Source: an uncultured Chloroflexota bacterium | GTDB taxonomy: Bacteria > Chloroflexota > Chloroflexia > Chloroflexales > Roseiflexaceae | DNA length: 5,246 bases | Assembly: GCA_903871975.1 (NCBI GenBank) | Contig: CAIQIY010000143.1 | Location: 1-5,246 of the forward strand | Direction of reading: 5' to 3' | Shown: positions 1 through 5,246 of the stretch, piece by piece | Layout: every line of letters starts with the position of its first letter | Position numbering within the stretch: position 1 is the first letter of the stretch | Made by a program: the position numbers and the translations under genes | The notes under the pieces: model-generated | What the model was told of the DNA's origin: nothing | The model's input: only the letters and a program-made list of their open reading frames with translations | Databases searched by the model: none

Positions 1-1
1 C

Positions 2-1498
2 GGCGCGCTCACGCTGCTGGCGCTGGTGCTGCGCCTGCTCTGGCTCGAGACACTGCCCGTCGGCCTGTGGCGCGACGAGGCCCGCCATGCCATGTTGGCG
101 CTGCTGATCTGGACCAATCCCGACTTCCGTCCGGTGTATGTGGTCAGTGGCGCCGATCTCCCAGCGTTGCTGTTCTATCTGATGGCGCCGGTGATGGGCT
201 GGCTCGGGCCGGGCGTGGCGTCGGCACGGCTGGTGAGTGCAGTCTGCGGCGCACTCACCGTCCCGGCGCTGTGGTGGGCCGCGCGGCCGCTCATCGGGCC
301 ACGTGGCGCGCTGTTCGCCGCCGGCATCATCAGCGCAGCGTCGTGGAGCCTGACGATGAGTCGCTGGGCGTTCCCGGCGACGCTCGACCAGGTGCTGACG
401 CTGAGCGCGGTCGGATTGGTATGGCGTGCGCTGGCACCCGACGCCAGCCCCGCGCGCCGCGTCGCGCTGCTGGTTCCCGGTGCCATCGCTGGTGCGGCGG
501 CGGTGTATGCCTACCATACCGGCCGCATGGCGCCACTGGTGTTGCTCGTCGTCGTGGTGCTCCGCCTGGGCGCCGACCGTACGGCGTGGCGGCGCGCTCT
601 GCCGGCGCTCTGCGCGGCTGGCGTGGCGGCGCTGCTGGTGCTCACGCCATTGCTGCAGTTCCTCGCGACCAACTGGGACGGCTATAACCGCCGGGTGGCG
701 ATGGTGGCACTGCTCGAGCAGTCGAGCGCTGAACGGCATGCGCCGCTGGCGATGATCCTGGGCAACCTGGTGCCGCACCTCGAGATGTGGCATATTGCCG
801 GCGATCGCAACGGCCGACATCATGCGCCGGGGGCGCCGCTGCTCGACCCGGTCGCTGGTGCGCTGTTTGCGGTGGGGATCGCGCTGCTTGCACTGCGCCG
901 CGAGCGCCTGACGCTGGTGTTGGGCGCATGGCTGGTGATCGGCTTGCTGCCTGGCATCCTCAGTGCCAATGCGCCGCACGCGATGCGCAGCCTCGGCGCG
1001 CTGGCACCGGCGGCGATCATCGCGGCGCTGGCGCTGGATCGCCTGACACCACAGCTGCGCCTGGCTGCGCCGCTGCTCGCTGCCGGCGCACTGTGGAGCC
1101 TCGCGCTGGTGTTTGTGCTGATGCCCGGCGATACCCGCGTCGTGCGCGAGTTTGAACAGGCCGATACGCTGGCTGGGCGCATCAGCCGCGCTGCCGCCAC
1201 CGCCGACATGCCCGTCTGCCTCGATACACGCCTCACACGCCGCAGCGATGTGCTGACGTTCCTCACGAGCGACCTGACGGTTGGTGCATTCGATGGGCTG
1301 GCCTGTGATGGTGCCACGCCCCGCATCGTGATCGTGTCGCCGACGCGCGATGCGACGGCCCTCGCCGCAGCCCGCACGGCCCTGGCTGCGCCCGCGGCGT
1401 CGATGCGCACCATCGAGGATGTCGGCGGCAAGCCCCTGCTGGTGATCGCTGTCGCCGACGACGATGCGGCACGGGTGGTCCGGCAGATCACGCCGTGA
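2..1498 (+). CDS. GT39/ArnT-like membrane glycosyltransferase, 5'-truncated by window edge
   Basis: The reading frame is open from the first complete codon at 2 to TGA at 1496-1498, so the true start lies upstream. A GTG at 26 sits inside the first hydrophobic helix and is not a convincing start. Numbering from that codon, the acidic pair in GLWRDEAR (D17-E18) follows the first membrane segment, as in the first periplasmic loop of PMT/ArnT-type GT-C enzymes, where it belongs to the active site. About eleven further hydrophobic segments run to about residue 366. A large outer loop at about 213-275 ends in GDRNGRHHAPGAPLLDP, a pattern I associate with bacterial GT39 proteins. A soluble domain of about 120 residues closes the protein. 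Family members move a sugar from a polyprenyl-phosphate carrier to protein, lipid or glycan at the outer membrane face; the substrate here is unknown. The gene converges on the serine hydrolase 54 nt away. Family assignment is fairly sure, acceptor specificity is not. Confidence 0.85.
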   Translation, partial: GALTLLALVLRLLWLETLPVGLWRDEARHAMLALLIWTNPDFRPVYVVSGADLPALLFYLMAPVMGWLGPGVASARLVSAVCGALTVPALWWAARPLIGPRGALFAAGIISAASWSLTMSRWAFPATLDQVLTLSAVGLVWRALAPDASPARRVALLVPGAIAGAAAVYAYHTGRMAPLVLLVVVVLRLGADRTAWRRALPALCAAGVAALLVLTPLLQFLATNWDGYNRRVAMVALLEQSSAERHAPLAMILGNLVPHLEMWHIAGDRNGRHHAPGAPLLDPVAGALFAVGIALLALRRERLTLVLGAWLVIGLLPGILSANAPHAMRSLGALAPAAIIAALALDRLTPQLRLAAPLLAAGALWSLALVFVLMPGDTRVVREFEQADTLAGRISRAAATADMPVCLDTRLTRRSDVLTFLTSDLTVGAFDGLACDGATPRIVIVSPTRDATALAAARTALAAPAASMRTIEDVGGKPLLVIAVADDDAARVVRQITP

Positions 1499-1505
1499 TG
1501 GCGAT

Positions 1506-1535
1506 GCGCTGCGGCTGCCGCACGCCCGGCAGCGC
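1506..1535. terminator. GC-rich hairpin between convergent genes
   Basis: The 54-nt gap between the convergent stop codons holds two nested or alternative inverted repeats. GCGCTGC at 1506-1512 can pair with GCAGCGC at 1529-1535. Alternatively GCTGCCG at 1514-1520 can pair with CGGCAGC at 1527-1533 around a 6-nt loop. Position and symmetry suit a bidirectional terminator, but neither strand has a following T-run, so it is not a classical intrinsic terminator. In GC-rich DNA such repeats also arise by chance. Confidence 0.35.
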
Positions 1536-1552
1536 GCCCGCCGGCCACAGGA

Positions 1553-2722
1553 TCACGGTTCGGCGCGATAGAATTCGGCGACCTGGAGCGCGATCCGCGG
1601 ATCGTCGGGATAGTCGTAGTCGCGGTTGAGCAGCACGACCACCGACAGGTGTCGCGCCGGGAACCGCACGTAGTCGGTGTTGAACCCCAACCACGCGCCG
1701 GAATGCGCGGCATAGGCATCCGCGTGCCACTGGCCGAGCTCCAGCCCGAATCCGTATGGATCGCTGCTGCCATCGTTGAGCATCGCCGGCTTGAGCGCCT
1801 CCGCATAGGTGTCTTGCGAGACCAGCACGTCGCCGTAGAGCGCCTCGTCGTATAACGCCATGTCGCCGATCGTCGAATAGATTGAACCAGAGCCATAGAT
1901 GCCGTCGAGCTCGTCGGAGCGATAGACCTCGGGCTCGTCGCTGCTGCCGGTGTAACTCAGCGCGATCAGGTCACGGTCCATCCGTGCATCGTTGGGCAGT
2001 GAAAATGTGTGATTCATGCCGAGGACATCAAAGATGCGTGTTTGTACGAACTCGGGGAATGTCATTCCGGATACACGCTCAATGACGATGGCCAGCAGAT
2101 CATATCCAACATTGCTGTAATGCGATTGATCACCCGGTGGATAGAGCAATTTGCGCGTTCGTTTGATCACTTGCAGCAGGTCATCATTTGTCGGATGGTC
2201 AGATTGCTTCATCAGTGGGTCAATGACACCATCTTCGTAATCAGGCAATCCTGATGTGTGATTGAGCATTCGACGAATCGTCAATGCATCGCCAAATTTC
2301 TGGAGTTCAGGGAGATAACGACCAACAGGATCGTCGTAGCTGAGTTTCTGTTGCTCTGCGAGCATCATAATACACAGCGCGGTCATCTGCTTGCTCATCG
2401 ACGCGAGATGAAACGCATGATCAACCGTCAGAGGGGTCGCATGTTCCAGATCAGCCAGCCCGTACGCTGCCTGATGCACGATCACGCCATCCTTGACGAT
2501 CAGGGCTACTCCACCGGGCGTTTCAGGCGTAATGAACTGCGCGAACCAGGAATCGACCTGTTCATTGGCCATACGATACTCAGAATCATCATTCACCGGA
2601 TCGGCATACGAATCGCGATCTTCATAGCCGACTGATTCGTCCGGCGGGCGAGCAGGGGTGTCGCTACACGATACGAGGAGGCACACCATCACCAGGGCAG
2701 CAATCCTACCAGGCGTCGTCAT
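1553..2722 (-). CDS. Lipoprotein serine hydrolase, class C beta-lactamase/PBP family
   Basis: A 389-residue protein of the usual length for this family. The N-terminus is a lipoprotein signal: a hydrophobic stretch at about 6-18 with lipobox LVSC, so Cys19 should be lipidated and the enzyme anchored outside the cytoplasmic membrane. The mature end (about 20-50) is an acidic, proline-containing linker. All three active-site motifs are present: SxxK as S108-M-S-K111 in HLASMSKQM, YxN as Y202-S-N204, and the third box as H340-S-G342. LNHTSGLPDY (153-162) and GSGSIYSTIGDMALYDEAL (about 277-295) are further family hallmarks. Members are DD-peptidases, esterases or peptidases acting by an acyl-serine intermediate; true beta-lactamase activity cannot be inferred. 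The ATG at 2722 follows AGGAG with a 6-nt spacer. Base composition is mosaic: the middle is much AT-richer than the ends. The preceding gene on this strand, PhyH, ends 174 nt upstream. Confidence 0.9.
   Translation of the reverse strand: MTTPGRIAALVMVCLLVSCSDTPARPPDESVGYEDRDSYADPVNDDSEYRMANEQVDSWFAQFITPETPGGVALIVKDGVIVHQAAYGLADLEHATPLTVDHAFHLASMSKQMTALCIMMLAEQQKLSYDDPVGRYLPELQKFGDALTIRRMLNHTSGLPDYEDGVIDPLMKQSDHPTNDDLLQVIKRTRKLLYPPGDQSHYSNVGYDLLAIVIERVSGMTFPEFVQTRIFDVLGMNHTFSLPNDARMDRDLIALSYTGSSDEPEVYRSDELDGIYGSGSIYSTIGDMALYDEALYGDVLVSQDTYAEALKPAMLNDGSSDPYGFGLELGQWHADAYAAHSGAWLGFNTDYVRFPARHLSVVVLLNRDYDYPDDPRIALQVAEFYRAEP
1985..2640. other. AT-richer island inside the serine hydrolase gene
   Basis: Hand counting gives 267 G+C of 420 bases (64%) for 1561-1980 but 202 of 420 (48%) for 1981-2400. 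Composition rises to about 60% at 2401-2520, falls to 48% at 2521-2640, and returns to 68% at 2641-2700. The island covers roughly residues 28-245, including the SxxK and YxN motifs. It is rich in codons such as AAA, ATT, ACA and GAT that neighbouring genes use less. The reading frame runs through both edges without a break, and I see no flanking repeats or transposon ends. Confidence 0.7.
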
Positions 2723-2728
2723 CAGGTG

Positions 2729-2733
2729 CTCCT
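2729..2733 (-). promoter_or_regulatory. Ribosome binding site of the serine hydrolase gene
   Basis: Read on the minus strand the site is AGGAG, followed by a 6-nt spacer and the ATG at 2722. It supports this start, which also yields a complete lipoprotein signal peptide. Confidence 0.75.
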
Positions 2734-2870
2734 GTTCTCAATCCTGCACCATGCGCCGCTGCCATCAGCCAACCTGGGGTCATCTCGCGCGGCGGTGAGC
2801 GGCACCATCGCGATGGCCGCACCGCCCGGGGGTGCATAATGCGGTCGGCACCGAGCATCCAACACAGCAA

Positions 2871-2883
2871 CCCGGGCCCCGGG
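2871..2883 (-). terminator. Weak candidate terminator after the PhyH gene
   Basis: On the minus strand, 13 nt past the PhyH stop, CCCGG and CCGGG form a 5-bp all-GC stem around a GGC loop. The next ten bases, TTGCTGTGTT (2870-2861), include six T residues. The stem is short and the T-tract is interrupted, so function is uncertain. If real, it separates the PhyH gene from the serine hydrolase gene. The remaining gap to 2723 has only a GCAT-A-ATGC palindrome at 2834-2842 and a 5-bp GGTGC/GCACC inverted repeat at 2831-2852. I found no convincing promoter for the serine hydrolase. Confidence 0.3.
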
Positions 2884-2896
2884 AGGGGCGCATCGG

Positions 2897-3799
2897 TCAC
2901 AGCATATCGTTCAGCGACCAGTGTTGTGTCCAGCGCGCATCGATTTCATCGCGCACCCGCTGATAGCGAATGTCCGTCGAGAGGCGAATCGTCGTCGGAT
3001 GCAGATTGCTGGTCGCAGCATGGATCATGTAGGCGCTGTGCACCACCATATCACCCGCCTCATAATCGGCCACCAGCCAGCGCGTATCAAAGCGTTCGGC
3101 CATCGCCGGCAGGTCCTTGCCGACCCAGCCACCCTCGCCCATGTGCTTGTTGTAGGCATTGATGCGCTCTTCGGGTGCGAGGTCAGCATTCCTGGCGGCG
3201 AATTCGGCCTCGAGCGAGCGCCCCATCCGATCCGAATGCTCCAGGTACACCAGCCCGCCCATCTCCACCGGCACATCGCCAAGCGGGATCCAGCTGGTCA
3301 CCACGCTATCGGTACCACCCCGCAAGTAGATCAGATCATAGTGCGCCGGCGTGTTGAAGGTATTGCCTGGCTGCGTGCTGCGCACGATCTTGCGTTTGTG
3401 CAGATACACCGCACCGTCGAGGAACGCCTCATAGAACTGCCACAGGCGCTCATGCAGGCAGAACGCTTCATACGCCGCTGTCCGCACAAACTCCATCAGC
3501 AGCCTGTCGTGCAGGCCGCGATCGATCGGCGCAGTGCCTGCGAGCCCATCGGCAGGGTCGCTGCCTGGTTGCAGCAAGCCACACGGCGCCAGTGCAGCAA
3601 AGTAGCGCCGTCGCACCGCGACGATCGTCGCCGGGTCGAAGAACCCCTTCAGCCACAGATAGCCCTGGGCGCGATACTGTTCCTGCAGCGACGCCAGCGG
3701 CGCATGCGGATCGCTCGGTACCAGCCAGCCGAGGCGCCGGGGCGTATCGACCAGCGTATAGCCATTGCTCGTCAGCGGTGGCAGCGTGCGGATCGTCAT
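2897..3799 (-). CDS. Phytanoyl-CoA dioxygenase (PhyH) family oxygenase
   Basis: A 300-residue Fe(II)/2-oxoglutarate-dependent oxygenase of the PhyH family, complete and of normal length. Residues 43-59 (YRAQGYLWLKGFF onward) match the family's N-terminal block. The iron triad is visible as H153-Y-D155 in PAHYDLIYLR and H260 in MIHAATSN, with R272 twelve residues later as the likely 2-oxoglutarate carboxylate ligand. SWIPLGDVPVEMGGLVYLEHSD (169-190, conserved core GG and HSD) is the usual strand before the GSH-type motif. There is no signal peptide or membrane segment, so it should be cytoplasmic. The frame stays open upstream to 3907, but the start at 3799 is chosen because GGGAGG precedes it by 5 nt and the added 36 residues look non-conserved. 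The family hydroxylates diverse small molecules; nothing here shows the substrate, and human-type phytanoyl-CoA activity should not be assumed. It diverges from nrdR and has its own extended -10 promoter. Confidence 0.9.
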   Translation of the reverse strand: MTIRTLPPLTSNGYTLVDTPRRLGWLVPSDPHAPLASLQEQYRAQGYLWLKGFFDPATIVAVRRRYFAALAPCGLLQPGSDPADGLAGTAPIDRGLHDRLLMEFVRTAAYEAFCLHERLWQFYEAFLDGAVYLHKRKIVRSTQPGNTFNTPAHYDLIYLRGGTDSVVTSWIPLGDVPVEMGGLVYLEHSDRMGRSLEAEFAARNADLAPEERINAYNKHMGEGGWVGKDLPAMAERFDTRWLVADYEAGDMVVHSAYMIHAATSNLHPTTIRLSTDIRYQRVRDEIDARWTQHWSLNDML

Positions 3800-3803
3800 G
3801 GCA

Positions 3804-3810
3804 TCCTCCC
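3804..3810 (-). promoter_or_regulatory. Strong Shine-Dalgarno fixing the PhyH start
   Basis: On the minus strand the site reads GGGAGGA. The GGAGG core lies 5 nt before the ATG at 3799. Upstream in-frame starts, including ATGs 10 to 14 codons earlier, lack a comparable site, so this decides the start and removes 36 residues from the longest open frame. Confidence 0.8.
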
Positions 3811-3836
3811 GTGTGATGGCATGGATCATCGCTCCC

Positions 3837-3845
3837 ATCATAGCA
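3837..3845 (-). promoter_or_regulatory. Extended -10 promoter of the PhyH gene
   Basis: On the minus strand the sequence is TGC-TATGAT, an extended -10 element with a 5/6 match to TATAAT. The expected transcription start near 3830 gives a leader of about 30 nt that carries the Shine-Dalgarno. No good -35 hexamer lies 16-18 bp upstream, as is common for extended -10 promoters. It is inferred from sequence only. Confidence 0.55.
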
Positions 3846-3943
3846 GATCCACGCCGTCGCACACCCGCACCAGGCGTACCCCGCCACCCAAGCGCCCGCT
3901 GGGCCATCGCCCCGGCGCCTCGCCGCGATCACCGCATCGCCCG

Positions 3944-3962
3944 GCCACCCGTTCGCCACCCG
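3944..3962 (+). repeat. Helically phased direct repeat upstream of nrdR -10
   Basis: GCCACCCG occurs at 3944-3951 and again at 3955-3962, separated by TTC, so the copies repeat every 11 bp, about one helical turn. The pair occupies the place where a -35 element would be, just upstream of the nrdR extended -10. A 7/8 copy (GCCACCCA) lies at 3883-3890. This could be an activator or repressor site. It does not resemble the AT-rich NrdR box. Chance in C-rich DNA is possible. Confidence 0.4.
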
Positions 3963-3968
3963 ATGGGG

Positions 3969-3976
3969 GCATATGC
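3969..3976. repeat. Small palindrome overlapping the nrdR promoter
   Basis: GCATATGC is a perfect 8-bp palindrome whose right half includes the TGC of the extended -10. It would be well placed as an operator core, but at 8 bp it is short enough to be fortuitous. Confidence 0.25.
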
Positions 3977-3982
3977 TATAAT
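3974..3982 (+). promoter_or_regulatory. Consensus extended -10 promoter of nrdR, leaderless
   Basis: TGC-TATAAT is a perfect extended -10 element. Its last base is 6 nt before the nrdR ATG at 3989, so transcription starting 6 to 8 nt downstream of the element would begin at or within a base or two of the initiator A. There is no Shine-Dalgarno between the element and the ATG; the only purine run, GGGGG at 3965-3969, lies about 19 nt upstream and outside the predicted transcript. No TTGACA-like -35 is seen at normal spacing. The inferred mRNA is leaderless. Confidence 0.7.
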
Positions 3983-3988
3983 CCCCTC

Positions 3989-4477
3989 ATGCGCTGTCCA
4001 TACTGTCATCACCACGAAACCGACGTCATCGACACTCGCAAGCTGCACGCCGGCGAGGCCATCCGGCGGCGGCGGCGATGCGCCGTCTGTGGGCGGCGGT
4101 TCACCACGTTCGAGCGCATCGAGAGCGTCATCATCACCGTCGTCAAGAAGACCGGCGAGCGCGAACCATACGACCGCGAGAAGCTGATGCGTGGTGTGCG
4201 CACGGCATGCTACCGGCGGCCGATCTCGGCACAGCAGCTCGAAGCATTTGCCGGCGACATCGAGGCAGCGCTGCTCGCGCTCGACAGCGCCGAAGTCGCC
4301 TCGGCGACCATCGGCGACATCGTCATGCAGCATCTGCGCGACCTCGACGAAGTTGCCTACATCCGATTTGCCTCGGTCTACCGTTCGTTCAGCGACCTGG
4401 GCATGTTGCGTGCCGCGGTCGACCAACTGCTCGTCCGCGAAGACCCACCTGCGACACCCGTACGTTCCGACCAGTGA
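3989..4477 (+). CDS. nrdR: Transcriptional repressor NrdR
   Basis: A 162-residue NrdR, slightly longer than the usual 150-160. The N-terminal zinc ribbon starts at the initiator Met (MRCPYC) with ligands C3, C6, C31 and C34. The basic run AIRRRRRCAVCGRRFTTFER (25-44) is the family signature and binds DNA. An ATP-cone domain follows (about 49-139), including VVKKTGEREPYDREKLMRG and the conserved DEVAYIRFASVYRSF region. NrdR senses ATP/dATP through the cone and represses ribonucleotide reductase operons in the cytoplasm; no nrd gene is in this window. The frame is open far upstream (to 2921) only because it runs antisense to PhyH. The start at 3989 is where the zinc ribbon begins in all family members. 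The mRNA is probably leaderless. The C-terminal tail after about 150 (DPPATPVRSDQ) is not conserved. The next gene starts 18 nt downstream, so the two are probably co-transcribed. Confidence 0.97.
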   Translation: MRCPYCHHHETDVIDTRKLHAGEAIRRRRRCAVCGRRFTTFERIESVIITVVKKTGEREPYDREKLMRGVRTACYRRPISAQQLEAFAGDIEAALLALDSAEVASATIGDIVMQHLRDLDEVAYIRFASVYRSFSDLGMLRAAVDQLLVREDPPATPVRSDQ

Positions 4478-5246
4478 TGCGATGAGGATCGACCTATGAC
4501 GACCGAGGAAAGCCAGCCGGCGAGCGAGCGACCCACTGAATCGCGCGGGATCATCGCGCGCACCTTGAGTGACCTCGGTGCCGGCTTCCGCGAGCTGCGC
4601 TGGGGGCCAGTATTCCTCTTCGGCATCGCCTCCGGCATTCTGATGCCACTGACGCTGCTGCAGGCCGGCGTTCTCGCCTTCGTCGCCGGCATCGTCCCGG
4701 TCGGCGTCGGCCTGCTGCTGGCGCGCCGCGTGCCCGGGCGCTTCGGGCTGCATGGCTTCATGACCGGCCTGATCGGTGCGTTGGTGGCGAGCATCCTGCT
4801 CGGCATCGTGATCAATGCCACGCCATTTGGTGCCCAGCTCGCCGCCGCCTCGGGCCTGATCGGCGTCGGTGCCGACGGCGAGCCGATCGACCCGAGTACC
4901 CTTGATCCAGGCGTGCTCGAGGTATTGCTGGCACAGGCCTGGATCACCACCGGCGGCTTCATCGGCATCTCGCTGATCGTCTTCTGCACCTTCGGTGCCA
5001 CCACCGCCGGCCGCGCCGAGATCCGCAACCGCGAGCTGCGCGCCGAGGTCGAGGCCCGCGGCGGCGGACTCGAGAAGCCCGGCACCGTGCGCAACGTCGA
5101 AGACCTGCGTGGCCTGTCGTTGCCGCAGCTGGGCTCCTACGTCAATGCGCTGTTCAAGAAGAAGGGCTTCACCTTCAAGGATTACCGCTTCACCCACAAG
5201 GATCGCTATCTCGACCTGTGGCTCAGTCACGAGGGCCAACCGTGGC

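Overview
The window is GC-rich (about two thirds G+C by eye) bacterial chromosomal DNA with close-packed genes. It holds no rRNA, tRNA, CRISPR array or insertion sequence that I can see. NrdR marks it as bacterial. The GT39-type membrane glycosyltransferase, the PhyH-family oxygenase and the promoter style would suit a Chloroflexota genome (Chloroflexus/Roseiflexus-like), but that is inference from gene style, not proof.

Layout, left to right: (1) the 3' part of a polytopic GT39/ArnT-like glycosyltransferase on + (2-1498), open at the left edge. (2) A 54-nt convergent gap with a GC-rich hairpin. (3) A lipoprotein serine hydrolase of the class C beta-lactamase/PBP family on - (1553-2722), with all three active-site motifs intact. 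Its middle is strikingly AT-richer than its ends and its neighbours. (4) A 174-nt gap with a weak candidate terminator. (5) A phytanoyl-CoA dioxygenase (PhyH) family protein on - (2897-3799), start fixed by a strong Shine-Dalgarno. (6) A 189-nt divergent intergenic region with two extended -10 promoters of the same form (TGCTATRAT), one per direction, plus a direct repeat and a small palindrome. (7) nrdR on + (3989-4477), which appears to be transcribed as a leaderless mRNA. (8) Eighteen nt further on, a four-TM membrane protein on + (4496 to the right edge). Its cytoplasmic C-terminus looks like the beginning of an Mrr-type restriction-endonuclease-like domain.

Working together: nrdR and the membrane protein form the only convincing operon. 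The two minus-strand genes (PhyH, then serine hydrolase) point the same way but are separated by 174 nt and each has its own ribosome binding site, so they need not be co-transcribed. The glycosyltransferase converges on them and is functionally unconnected as far as the sequence shows. The points most worth a second look are the leaderless nrdR promoter with its helically phased repeat, the nrdR-linked membrane-anchored putative nuclease-fold protein, and the compositional mosaic inside the serine hydrolase gene.
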